Of a DNA stretch of 43,119 nt, positions 1 to 9,100 are shown piece by piece. The stretch is from an uncultured Mesonia sp. GTDB lineage: Bacteria > Bacteroidota > Bacteroidia > Flavobacteriales > Flavobacteriaceae. The translations under genes and the position numbers were made by a program. Numbering within the stretch: position 1 is the first letter of the stretch; each line of letters opens with the position of its first letter. The stretch is from NCBI GenBank assembly GCA_947494545.1, contig CANLVH010000019.1, forward strand, positions 1-43,119, read 5' to 3'. The notes below the pieces were generated by a model. That model searched no databases and had not been told where the DNA came from. It worked only from the letters and a program-made list of their open reading frames with translations.

Positions 1-178
1 TGATTGCTTTATTAGATGATAGTTAAAGAGAGAAAAAGTTAAAGAGTTAAGGAGTTAAAAAATGGGCTTCGACTGCGATCTGCCTGACATGTGAAAGAGT
101 TATTAACTTAAATTCTGATAACTAATTATTGCTTTCTTTACGGAAACGAATTGTATAGTATTTAAATTAAAATAAAAA

Positions 179-1159
179 ATGAATAAACCAATAACCCAAT
201 TTATAGAAAAGTACTTTTTGCATTTTAACGCGGCTAGTTTGGTAGATGCGGCAAAAGGCTATGAAAAACAATTGCAACAAGGCTCTAAAATGCTGGTTTC
301 TTTGGCCGGGGCGATGAGTACGGCAGAGTTAGGTAAAATTTTTGCTGAAATGATTCGGCAAGACAAAGTACATATCGTTTCTTGTACCGGTGCCAATTTA
401 GAAGAAGATGTGATGAATTTGGTGGCACATTCGCATTATAAACGCGTGCCCAATTACCGCGATTTAACGCCGCAAGACGAATGGAATTTGTTGGAAAAAG
501 GCCTTAATCGGGTTACCGATACTTGCATTCCCGAAGAAGAAGCTTTTAGACGCCTACAAAAACATATTGTAAAAATCTGGAAAGACGCAGAAGCCAAAGG
601 CGAGCGTTATTTTCCGCACGAATATATGTATAAACTGTTGCTAAGCGGTGTGCTGGAAGAGCATTACGAAATAGATTTAAAAGACTCTTGGATGTATGCC
701 GCAGCAGAAAGAAATTTGCCTATGGTTGTTCCGGGTTGGGAAGACAGCACAATGGGTAATATTTTTGCCAGTTATGTCGTAAAAGGCGAGCTAAAAGCTT
801 CTACCGTAAAGTCAGGTATTGAGTATATGAGTTTTTTAGCAGATTGGTACACCGAAAATACAAAACCAGAAATTTCTAATGGTATTGGTTTTTTTCAAAT
901 TGGAGGAGGCATTGCCGGTGACTTTCCAATATGTGTCGTGCCAATGTTGTACCAAGATTTAGAACGAACCGATACGCCGTTTTGGAGTTATTTTTGTCAG
1001 ATATCCGATTCGACTACCAGTTACGGTTCTTATTCGGGTGCGGTACCTAACGAGAAAATTACCTGGGGAAAACTGGACATAAATACACCAAAATACATTA
1101 TAGAAAGCGATGCCACCATTGTTGCGCCACTTGTTTTTGCGTATTTGTTGGGGATGTAG
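179..1159 (+). CDS. Deoxyhypusine synthase family protein lacking the catalytic lysine
   Basis: This 326-residue protein has the deoxyhypusine synthase fold signature: LVSLAGAMSTAELGK near residue 40, HIVSCTGANLEEDV near residue 65, and a glycine-rich GGGIAGDFPI segment near residue 245. Known family members transfer an aminobutyl group from spermidine, to eIF5A in eukaryotes and archaea or to putrescine in homospermidine-forming bacterial homologues. Canonical enzymes carry the catalytic lysine in GGGxxKHHI. Here that stretch reads GGGIAGDFPICVV, so the lysine that forms the covalent intermediate is absent. Bacteria also lack eIF5A. The fold assignment is firm but the reaction is unknown; a polyamine- or agmatine-related role is only a guess. 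The start is the ATG after an AT-rich leader. The gene stands alone, with repeats on both sides. Confidence 0.85.
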   Translation: MNKPITQFIEKYFLHFNAASLVDAAKGYEKQLQQGSKMLVSLAGAMSTAELGKIFAEMIRQDKVHIVSCTGANLEEDVMNLVAHSHYKRVPNYRDLTPQDEWNLLEKGLNRVTDTCIPEEEAFRRLQKHIVKIWKDAEAKGERYFPHEYMYKLLLSGVLEEHYEIDLKDSWMYAAAERNLPMVVPGWEDSTMGNIFASYVVKGELKASTVKSGIEYMSFLADWYTENTKPEISNGIGFFQIGGGIAGDFPICVVPMLYQDLERTDTPFWSYFCQISDSTTSYGSYSGAVPNEKITWGKLDINTPKYIIESDATIVAPLVFAYLLGM

Positions 1160-1500
1160 GTTGTTTGGTAGGTAGTAGTTAGTCGTTAGTATTGAGTATT
1201 GGTTGATTGGTTAATTTGATTATTTGTTAATTAGTTAATGCGTGTATTCGTTTAATCGTGTATTGGTTGGGGGGGGGGTCTTAAAATGAGGATTTTTTCT
1301 CAATATACAATTTACGCTATACAATATACAGTTTTTAGTGGTGAGAGGTGAGTGGATAGTAGGTAGTAGCGGGTGTTTCCCTAAATAACGTGGACCGTTT
1401 TGGTTATTTGTATTTCAATATACAGTATACAATAAGTGCACAGTTGGCAGTGGATTAGGTCTTAGGTGATGGGTTGTAGGATTTTTTTTTCCGTGTACAA
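1160..1500. repeat. Low-complexity intergenic repeat drift, family 'tagt/ggtgag'
   Basis: No gene is visible. The stretch is made of short recurring words (gtagtt, ggttaatt, 'caatatacaatttacgctata', 'gtgagaggtgagtgg') and a run of ten G at 1269-1278. The same words recur in intergenic DNA at 19430-19990, 37490-37820 and 42700-42850, so this is a dispersed repeat family rather than unique sequence. The phrase 'gtgtttccctaaataa' at about 1374 recurs at about 37816. Confidence 0.6.
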
Positions 1501-1957
1501 TTCCTTTCCAGATTTTTCAAAGCTAGAAGGGAATCATTCGAAGTGCCGCTTCTCGATACAACCGATTAAGAAAAGCTACGCAATTTTCAATTGCTTGTTT
1601 TCTAAAATCGCCCACTCGAAGTGACACTTCTCGGGATAATCTTGATGTGAAAATCGGAATTACTCGAAGTGCCGCTTCTCGATACAATTCCCTTCCGGAT
1701 TTTTCAAATCCGAAAAGGAATCACTCGAATTGACACTTCTCGATACAACCGATTAAGAAAAGCTACGCAATTTTCAATTGCTTGTTTTCTAAAATCGCCC
1801 ACTCGAAGTGACAGTTGGTTGTTGTCAGCTCGAGTGCTATTTTTTGTAGCGGTAGCGGAGAAAAACAGTGTATCGAGAGCTAATAGCGAAGTATTGCTTC
1901 ATCATAGAATCCCGATGCGAGATTGGGTCTACTCGAAGTGATATTAGAATTGAGAAA
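1501..1957. repeat. Mosaic of structured repeats, left of the GIY-YIG gene
   Basis: The cluster is built from a linker (ctcgaagtg-acacttctcgataca) alternating with hairpin cargo. Cargo 1 is ATTCC-CTTCCGGATTT / AAATCCG-AAAAGGAAT. Cargo 2 contains GCAATT-TTC-AATTGC flanked by AGAAAA/TTTTCT. Cargo 3 begins cttctcgggataatcttgatg. At 1805-1885 there is a larger element ending in cagtgtatcgagagc that recurs at 4550-4618. The copies are imperfect but clearly of common origin. No transposase is present. Confidence 0.8.
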
Positions 1958-1976
1958 TCTTTTTTACATTTACTCT

Positions 1977-2264
1977 ATGCGTTTATTTTATGTATATATA
2001 TTGCAATGTGCCGATAAAACTTTCTATACAGGTGTAACCTCTAATTTGACTAAGCGACTGTTAGAGCATCAGTCTGGAGCTCATAAAGATTCTTATACTT
2101 CCAAAAGACTTCCAGTAGAATTAGTTTTTTATACTAGTTTTACTGAAGTGAATTTTGCTATTGCAAAAGAAAAACAAATTAAAAAGTGGTCGCAAGCTAA
2201 AAAACTTGCTTTGATAAATTCAGAATATGAAAAATTACCGAATTTAGCTAAGAAAAAATTTTGA
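1977..2264 (+). CDS. Small GIY-YIG endonuclease-domain protein (YhbQ/UPF0213-like), copy 1
   Basis: This 95-residue single-domain protein has the GIY-YIG pattern of the small YhbQ-like group: YVYILQCADKTFYTG at residues 5-19, then KRLLEH with the conserved Arg and His, and AKEKQIKKW supplying the catalytic Glu. The reading frame is open from 1923, but the upstream part is repeat sequence, so I take ATG 1977, where homology begins. The TGA stop at 2262-2264 sits directly on the first bases of the next repeat (gacttctcgataca). The gene is embedded in a repeat cluster on both sides. A second, diverged paralogue lies at 10418-10726 in another repeat cluster. Family members cut DNA in vitro in some cases, but the cellular role is poorly defined. 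Confidence 0.88.
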   Translation: MRLFYVYILQCADKTFYTGVTSNLTKRLLEHQSGAHKDSYTSKRLPVELVFYTSFTEVNFAIAKEKQIKKWSQAKKLALINSEYEKLPNLAKKKF

Positions 2265-2741
2265 CTTCTCGATACAGCCGATTAAGAAAAGCTACGCAAT
2301 TTTCAATTGCTTGTTTTCTACAATCGCCCACTCGAAGTGACACTTCTCGGGATTATCTTGATGTGGAAATTGGGATTACTCGGAGTGCCGCTTCTCGATA
2401 CAATTCCCTTCCGGATTTTTCAAATGCGAAAAGGAATCACTCGAATTGACACTTCTCGGGATTATCTTGATGTGGAAATCGGGATTACTCGGAGTGCCGC
2501 TTCTCGATACAATTCCCTTCCGGATTTTTCAAATCCGAAAAGGAATCACTCGAAGTGACACTTCTCGATACAATTCCCTTCCGGATTTTTCAAATCCGAA
2601 AAGGAATCACTCGAAGTGACACTTCTCGATACAACCGATTAAGAAAAGCTACGCAATTTTCAATTGCTTGTTTTCTACAATCGCCCACTCGAAGTGACAC
2701 TTTTCGGGATAATCTTGATACTAGCTTGGGATCACTCCTTT
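2265..2741. repeat. Mosaic of structured repeats, right of the GIY-YIG gene
   Basis: The same repeat units as at 1501-1957 continue after the nuclease stop codon. The order is cargo 2, cargo 3, cargo 1, cargo 3, cargo 1, cargo 1, cargo 2 and a broken cargo 3, separated by the ctcgaagtg/cttctcgataca linker. Three near-identical cargo 1 hairpins occur at about 2402-2438, 2510-2547 and 2571-2608. The first has one arm changed (aaatgcg instead of aaatccg). The short open frames here are repeat artefacts. Confidence 0.82.
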
Positions 2742-2809
2742 AGACTTGCATTATTAACTTATTATTAATTAAAAGAAATTACCTTTAACCTAAATTCAAT
2801 TCCGTAAAG

Positions 2810-4342
2810 ATGGAAGAACAGACGCCACAAATAGAATTACGTTACCTATCGCTTTCCGATTTTAGCGAATTAAAAGAAGTTTTTTTGGACATCTATGGCG
2901 ATGTGCCCGATGCTTACTGGAAAAAAGAAGAATTGCAAGGCTTGCTTAAAACCTTTCCTAAAGGACAAGTAGTAGTGTTGGTAAATGGGAAATTGGCGGG
3001 TTGTGCTTTTTCTATTGTGGTAGATTCTAAAAGTCTAGATAAAAAACATACCTATGAAGATATTGTAGGCGATGCAAAATTTAAAAGTCACAGTCCGAAT
3101 GGCGATACATTGTACGGAATTGATATCATTATAAAAAAAGAATATAGAGGCTTGCGCCTTGGCAGGCGTTTGTATGATTACCGAAAAGAATTGTGCGAGC
3201 AACTCAATCTTAAAGCTATTGTTTTTGGCGGCAGATTGCCCAATTACCACAAGTATTCGCAAGAATTAAGTGCAAAAGCCTATATAGAAAAAGTGCGACA
3301 GCGCGAGATAGCAGATCCGGTGCTTAATTTTCAATTAGCAAACGATTTTAGACCCGTACGGATTTTGTCTAACTATCTGGAAGGCGATGCGGCTTCTAAA
3401 GAATACGCGGTATGGATGCAATGGGACAATATTTATTATACCAAAGACAACAAAAATCCGATTGCCGAAAAAACGGAAGTGCGTTTAGGCTTGGTGCAAT
3501 GGCAAATGCGTTCGTATAAAAGCTTGGAAGAATTAATGCACCAAGTAGCGTTTTTTGTAGAATCGCTTTCAGGGTATCGTTCTGATTTTGCTTTGTTTCC
3601 GGAGTTTTTTAACGCGCCTTTAATGGCACAATACAATCAATTATCGGAAGCCGAAGCCATTAGAAAGTTGGCAAGTTTTACGCAAGCTATTCGTGAGAAA
3701 ATGATGCAGTTGGCGGTAAGCTATAACATAAATATTATAAGCGGCAGTATGCCGGAAATTATAGAAGATAAGCTTTATAATGTAGGTTATTTATGCCGAA
3801 GGGATGGGAGTGTAGAACAATTTAAAAAAATGCACGTCACTCCGGACGAAGCGCAAGTTTGGGGTTTACAGGGGGGAGATGTCTTTTCTACTTTCGATAC
3901 AGATTGCGGTAAAATAGGTATCTTGATTTGCTACGATGTCGAATTCCCCGAGCTTTCGCGAATAATGGCTTTAGAAGGAATGCAGATTCTGTTTGTCCCA
4001 TTTTTAACCGATACTCAAAACGGTTTTTCCCGCGTAAAACTATGTGCCCAAGCCCGAGCGGTAGAAAACGAATGTTATGTGGCCATTGCCGGAAGTGTTG
4101 GCAACTTACCTAAAGTACATAATATGGATATTCAGTATGCACAATCGGCTGTGTTTACACCTTCTGATTTTAAATTTCCGTATGACGGCATTAAAGCCGA
4201 AACCACGCCCAATACCGAAATGATTTTAATTGCCGATGTAGATTTGGATGCTTTACGCGATTTGCACAATTTTGGCAGCGTAAAAAACTTAAAAGATAGA
4301 AGGGAAGATTTGTATTCGCTAAAGCGGAATTTTAGGGAGTAG
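2810..4342 (+). CDS. Bifunctional GNAT acetyltransferase / nitrilase-superfamily hydrolase
   Basis: This 510-residue protein has two enzymatic domains. Residues about 8-215 form a GNAT N-acetyltransferase domain, with the acetyl-CoA loop in KKEYRGLRLGRRLYDYR. Residues about 225-505 form a carbon-nitrogen hydrolase (nitrilase) domain. Its Glu-Lys-Cys triad is visible as E265 (FALFPEFFNAP), K340 (EQFKKMHV) and C374 (GILICYDVEFPELSR). Such fusions are known in Bacteroidota. Nitrilase-family enzymes hydrolyse amides or nitriles, and the GNAT half would acetylate an amine, but the substrate is not deducible. The gene has no operon partner. A TACCTTTA box at 2780-2787 resembles the Bacteroidota -7 element. 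The tandem repeat at 4372 begins about 30 bp after the stop. Confidence 0.92.
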   Translation: MEEQTPQIELRYLSLSDFSELKEVFLDIYGDVPDAYWKKEELQGLLKTFPKGQVVVLVNGKLAGCAFSIVVDSKSLDKKHTYEDIVGDAKFKSHSPNGDTLYGIDIIIKKEYRGLRLGRRLYDYRKELCEQLNLKAIVFGGRLPNYHKYSQELSAKAYIEKVRQREIADPVLNFQLANDFRPVRILSNYLEGDAASKEYAVWMQWDNIYYTKDNKNPIAEKTEVRLGLVQWQMRSYKSLEELMHQVAFFVESLSGYRSDFALFPEFFNAPLMAQYNQLSEAEAIRKLASFTQAIREKMMQLAVSYNINIISGSMPEIIEDKLYNVGYLCRRDGSVEQFKKMHVTPDEAQVWGLQGGDVFSTFDTDCGKIGILICYDVEFPELSRIMALEGMQILFVPFLTDTQNGFSRVKLCAQARAVENECYVAIAGSVGNLPKVHNMDIQYAQSAVFTPSDFKFPYDGIKAETTPNTEMILIADVDLDALRDLHNFGSVKNLKDRREDLYSLKRNFRE

Positions 4343-4371
4343 GAGGTAGGTGTTAGGTGTTAGGTGTTAGG

Positions 4372-4420
4372 GAGTAGGTGTTAGGGAGTAGGTGTTAGGG
4401 AGTAGGTGTTAGGGAGTAGG
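4372..4420. repeat. 14-bp tandem repeat
   Basis: The unit gagtaggtgttagg starts at 4372, 4386, 4400 and 4414, giving about 3.5 copies. It grows out of related ggtgttag words directly after the GNAT-nitrilase stop codon. It is non-coding. Confidence 0.9.
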
Positions 4421-4424
4421 GAAG

Positions 4425-4640
4425 GCTTCTCGATATATTTTTCCTCTCGCTAACGCTCGCTGAAAAACACTCGAAGTACCACTTCTCGATACTCCCGATA
4501 CTTCGGGATTCCTCTTGCTAAAGCTCGCTGAAAAACACTCCTTTAGAAGTGACAGTGGGCTGTCAGCTCGAGTGCTGTTTTTTGGAGCGGTAGCGGAAAA
4601 AAACAGTGTATCGAGAGCAGGTTTATTGTTGCTTATTTCT
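4425..4640. repeat. Structured 'ctcgata' repeats without a nuclease gene
   Basis: This stretch holds further copies of the linker (ccacttctcgatac, cgagtgctg, gtgtatcgagagc) with different cargo. One cargo is the hairpin ATCCCGA-like CCCGATACTTCGGG at 4493-4506. Another is the pair ctcgctaacgctcgctgaaaaacac / cttgctaaagctcgctgaaaaacac. The element from cagctcgagtgct to gtatcgagagc matches the copy at about 1829-1880. Confidence 0.75.
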
Positions 4641-4710
4641 TTTAAATAATGAAATAGAAAGATAAAGCAATCTTTACTTTTTTCCATTGCCGAAAAAAGT
4701 AACAAAAAAG

Positions 4711-4853
4711 TCTAGGCTTACGAACCTTGCTCTAAATTGTATGTTTGTAAGCTAAATTTTAGGAACTCACCCGATTATCATCGGGTTCAAACAGCCTAAA
4801 ATTTCACGCTTACTGCACTGCCAATTTTACGAGCAATTTTCGATAGGCCGGTT
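4711..4853. repeat. 143-bp structured dispersed element, copy 1
   Basis: The sequence from tctaggcttacgaacc to cgataggccggtt recurs at 17360-17502 with few changes. It folds well: AAATTTTAGG (4754-4763) pairs with CCTAAAATTT (4795-4804), and inside it ACCCGAT (4769-4775) pairs with ATCGGGT (4780-4786). In the other copy the inner arms are ACTCGAT and ATCGAGT, a compensatory C-G to T-A change, which argues that the fold is maintained. Orientation and function are unknown. Confidence 0.8.
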
Positions 4854-4861
4854 TTTAAAAA

Positions 4862-5260
4862 AAGTTAAAGAGTTGAAGAGTCAAGGCGTCAAAAGATAAG
4901 GGGTTTAATAATTATTAACGATAGAATAAAAATGTATGCAATATGCTTTAAGTTATAAGCGAAGATTCTGAATTGAAATGCCGCTTATCGATACAGCCGA
5001 TTAAGAAAAGCTGCGCAATTTTCAATTGCTTGTTTTTTTTAGAGTCAAGGAGTTAAAGAGTCAAGGAGTTAAAAGTTGAAGGGTTTAATGATTATCGATT
5101 CATGCATGTAGAATAAAAATGTATACTTTATGCTGTATGCGTAGATTTTGAGTTGAAGTACCACTTCTCGATACAGCCGATTAAGAAAAGCTACGCAATT
5201 TTCAATTGCTTGTTTTCTAAAATCGCCCACTCGAAGTGCCGCTTCTCGGGGCGATTTTGA
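4862..5260. repeat. Diverged direct duplication with cargo-2 hairpins
   Basis: Two related blocks (about 4862-5040 and 5041-5225) each run from 'agttaaagagt/agagtcaagg' words through 'tagaataaaaatgtat' to a cttctcgatacagccgattaagaaaagct hairpin. They are diverged copies of one another, and the hairpin half is the cargo 2 element of 1560-1800. No gene is visible. Confidence 0.65.
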
Positions 5261-5424
5261 TGTGAGATTGGGATGGGGCGAAGTTATTTGTTGAGGTTAA
5301 AAACGAAACTGATGCGTTCTTGCGAACTATCGCTGTTTTACGAACGGTTTTTTTGGCTTGTGCATCTCTTCTTGTGCTTTTTCTACGTGGACGAGGTTTA
5401 ATTTCGGCTTCTTTCAATTTTTTT

Positions 5425-5432
5425 TATTTTTG
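5425..5432 (+). promoter_or_regulatory. Putative -7 box of the tRNA-Arg promoter
   Basis: TATTTTTG matches the Bacteroidota TAnnTTTG consensus exactly and lies 45 bp before the tRNA. A clear -33 TTG is not present, so this rests on one box and its position. Confidence 0.45.
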
Positions 5433-5477
5433 CAGACGCCTATATGGCAAAATAGTTTAGTTACTTTTACAGGAAAG

Positions 5478-5547
5478 GCCTCGTAGTTCAATGGATAGAA
5501 TAGAAGTTTCCTAAACTTTAGATCCAAGTTCGATTCTTGGCGAGGCT
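5478..5547 (+). tRNA. tRNA-Arg (anticodon CCU)
   Basis: The cloverleaf can be drawn directly. Acceptor stem GCCTCGT pairs with GCGAGGC. There is a short D arm (TTC...GAA). The anticodon stem GAAGT/ACTTT has loop TTCCTAA, giving anticodon CCU. The T arm is CCAAG-TTCGATT-CTTGG. The 3' CCA is not encoded; the bases after the discriminator read ACA. This tRNA decodes the rare AGG codon. Confidence 0.93.
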
Positions 5548-6154
5548 ACAAAATGACGGGATGGTTATCGTAAATTTTTTATGCGGTTTTAATACACTTC
5601 CAATACACTAGCCATACTGGAGCTATACTTGAGCTATACCGAAGCTACTTAGTATGTGTTTCGAAAAAATAGACCAGAATTTTCTATATAGAGCGTATTT
5701 TCTAGGCAAAATTCTTTACGGAAAGGAGGTTTGTTTCAATCCTAATTTCCTGATGGATTGGTTTTGAAGAATCGTCAATTTCGGTTGCATTTACGTTGTC
5801 GCTAGTATGTACGCTAAAAATAATATAGAAAGTTATACTAAATGGGCTTCTCAAGATAGACTGTTATAGCAAGAAAAAAAGAGCTTCTTTGATTACACAA
5901 GTCAGCCCCAATGGCGACGGTTCAAAAAAGCCCTTATAAGAACATTCAGAATGACGGTAAGAGTAAATCTAAGCCGATAGATGACTCTGAAAGTCTTAAA
6001 TTTAAAGGTAACAAAAAAGAAATCGCTAAGCCCAAAAATAAAGTTAAAAAAGCAAAGACTTAAATACCCCCGCAACCGGTTGTACAAACCCAACCTAAGG
6101 AATGTCAAAAAGCGACAAAAGTTAATAAATCACAGAAAATTGTAAAATAACCGT
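5548..6154. other. Spacer between tRNA-Arg and the CRISPR array, with a possible 50-residue basic ORF
   Basis: No confident gene is present. A rightward ATG frame at 5911-6063 would encode a 50-residue Lys-rich peptide starting MATVQKSPYKN and ending KKAKT. Another frame shows broken peptide-like stretches (for example YAKNNIESYTKWASQ), as if from a decayed gene. At 5599-5645 the words 'gagctatac' and 'cgaagctac' repeat imperfectly. The segment just left of 6155 is the 5' flank of the array in its direction of transcription and would include any leader. No strong promoter box stands out there. Confidence 0.4.
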
Positions 6155-9100
6155 GTTGTGAATTGCTTACAGTTCTTTAATTTTAGAGATTATTTACAGC
6201 GCAATGCGAGAAAATATAGTGCTATGATTAGTTGTGAATTGCTTACAGTTCTTTAATTTTAGAGATTATTTACAGCAATATATTTTTCACGCTTTTCTAT
6301 ATCCTGTTGTGAATTGCTTACAGTTCTTTAATTTTAGAGATTATTTACAGCTAAAATTAGCTTCATCACCACAACCTCTAAGTTGTGAATTGCTTACAGT
6401 TCTTTAATTTTAGAGATTATTTACAGCGGGCATTAAAAAACCAAACACATCTACCCAGTTGTGAATTGCTTACAGTTCTTTAATTTTAGAGATTATTTAC
6501 AGCTTCCATTAATGAAATGCACAATAGCACCAAGTTGTGAATTGCTTACAGTTCTTTAATTTTAGAGATTATTTTCAGCAACAATCGAGGATTGTATCGA
6601 GAACCTAAAGTTGTGAATTGCTTACAGTTCTTTAATTTTAGAGATTATTTACAGCAACCGCATATAAATTTTTAAAGCCTTCTCTGTTGTGAATTGCTTA
6701 CAGTTCTTTAATTTTAGAGATTATTTACAGCGGGTTATTGTTGCCAACGGACTTGTTTATGTTGTGAATTGCTTACAGTTCTTTAATTTTAGAGATTATT
6801 TACAGCAATAGAATGATTTTGCTCGAAGCAGAATATGTTGTGAATTGCTTACAGTTCTTTAATTTTAGAGATTATTTACAGCAACAATCGAGGATTGTAT
6901 CGAGAACCTAAAGTTGTGAATTGCTTACAGTTCTTTAATTTTAGAGATTATTTACAGCATAGCATAGGTAATTTGCAAAGCGCTTTAAGTTGTGAATTGC
7001 TTACAGTTCTTTAATTTTAGAGATTATTTACAGCAAGAGTTGCAATTAAAAACTAATAATAATTAGTTGTGAATTGCTTACAGTTCTTTAATTTTAGAGA
7101 TTATTTACAGCCACGCAGGCAACTTTAGGTCAAAAACGCTAGTTGTGAATTGCTTACAGTTCTTTAATTTTAGAGATTATTTACAGCTTATATTATTAAA
7201 TATATCATATACAGGTCGTTGTGAATTGCTTACAGTTCTTTAATTTTAGAGATTATTTACAGCTGCTTCCTATTTTCTTTTATGCTTCACACTGTTGTGA
7301 ATTGCTTACAGTTCTTTAATTTTAGAGATTATTTACAGCAATGTATAAATACCACCATACAGGCGGCTGTTGTGAATTGCTTACAGTTCTTTAATTTTAG
7401 AGATTATTTACAGCAAATGCCGATTTAACTCGTACTCCCGAATTGTTGTGAATTGCTTACAGTTCTTTAATTTTAGAGATTATTTACAGCTGCTTCGGCA
7501 ACCGGTAAGCACCAAGAACAGTTGTGAATTGCTTACAGTTCTTTAATTTTAGAGATTATTTACAGCTTCAATCGCTGTTATTTCGTGGTTATTACTGTTG
7601 TGAATTGCTTACAGTTCTTTAATTTTAGAGATTATTTACAGCCAAAGGGAGCCAAAGAGCTCTCACAATTTTGTTGTGAATTGCTTACAGTTCTTTAATT
7701 TTAGAGATTATTTACAGCATAAATTCGACAAACAAAAAGGTGCTTTATGTTGTGAATTGCTTACAGTTCTTTAATTTTAGAGATTATTTACAGCATCACC
7801 TTCGTATGCCCGTTTGTCGTTTTGGTTGTGAATTGCTTACAGTTCTTTAATTTTAGAGATTATTTACAGCTAGAAAACTTTGACGATCAAACAGAGCTTT
7901 GTTGTGAATTGCTTACAGTTCTTTAATTTTAGAGATTATTTACAGCAAGGATTTTTAGAGGCATACACCAAAGCGTGTTGTGAATTGCTTACAGTTCTTT
8001 AATTTTAGAGATTATTTACAGCAAAAACGTTTTTTGTATTGCGTTAATGCATGTTGTGAATTGCTTACAGTTCTTTAATTTTAGAGATTATTTACAGCCG
8101 CTGTAACTGCAGCTCGCCTTCGCTCATTGTTGTGAATTGCTTACAGTTCTTTAATTTTAGAGATTATTTACAGCAAAGCTATAGATAAGTATGTAGAGTC
8201 TTTAGTTGTGAATTGCTTACAGTTCTTTAATTTTAGAGATTATTTACAGCTTTATAATTTTGTGTTTCGTTATTCTCATTGTTGTGAATTGCTTACAGTT
8301 CTTTAATTTTAGAGATTATTTACAGCTATTATTGGTGCCAGCCATAGTTTTTATTTGTTGTGAATTGCTTACAGTTCTTTAATTTTAGAGATTATTTACA
8401 GCTTTTAACTATGTGTGGGTTTGTAAGAAACTGTTGTGAATTGCTTACAGTTCTTTAATTTTAGAGATTATTTACAGCCGACCGTGCAGGAAACCAATAC
8501 GAGCAGGTGTTGTGAATTGCTTACAGTTCTTTAATTTTAGAGATTATTTACAGCGAAAAACAACCAAGTTACGCATAACGAGCTGTTGTGAATTGCTTAC
8601 AGTTCTTTAATTTTAGAGATTATTTACAGCTAAACATAAAGTCTGTTCCTTCTAAATCTAGTTGTGAATTGCTTACAGTTCTTTAATTTTAGAGATTATT
8701 TACAGCTTAAATTTCAAGAAGCAGACAACGAAGACTGTTGTGAATTGCTTACAGTTCTTTAATTTTAGAGATTATTTACAGCTTAAAGGTATAGAAGACT
8801 TTAATAACTACTGTTGTGAATTGCTTACAGTTCTTTAATTTTAGAGATTATTTACAGCGTATCTGCAAAAGGTCGTACATAAGGGTTTGTTGTGAATTGC
8901 TTACAGTTCTTTAATTTTAGAGATTATTTACAGCGGAATTTCCTTGATACCAAGCAAAGTCTTTGTTGTGAATTGCTTACAGTTCTTTAATTTTAGAGAT
9001 TATTTACAGCAAATAAAAACAAGTATAGAAACAAGTATAGTTGTGAATTGCTTACAGTTCTTTAATTTTAGAGATTATTTACAGCTTAGAAGCTCTTTTT

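Noticed and set aside
1669..1941. Open frame in the left repeat cluster, and similar ones at 2261-2743
   Set aside because: They are translations of the structured repeats, and the same peptide words recur in each.
5217..5417. Minus-strand Arg/Lys-rich 66-residue frame next to tRNA-Arg
   Set aside because: It has no ATG (only TTG), lies against the tRNA promoter, and its C-terminus is repeat sequence. At best it is the remnant of a gene.
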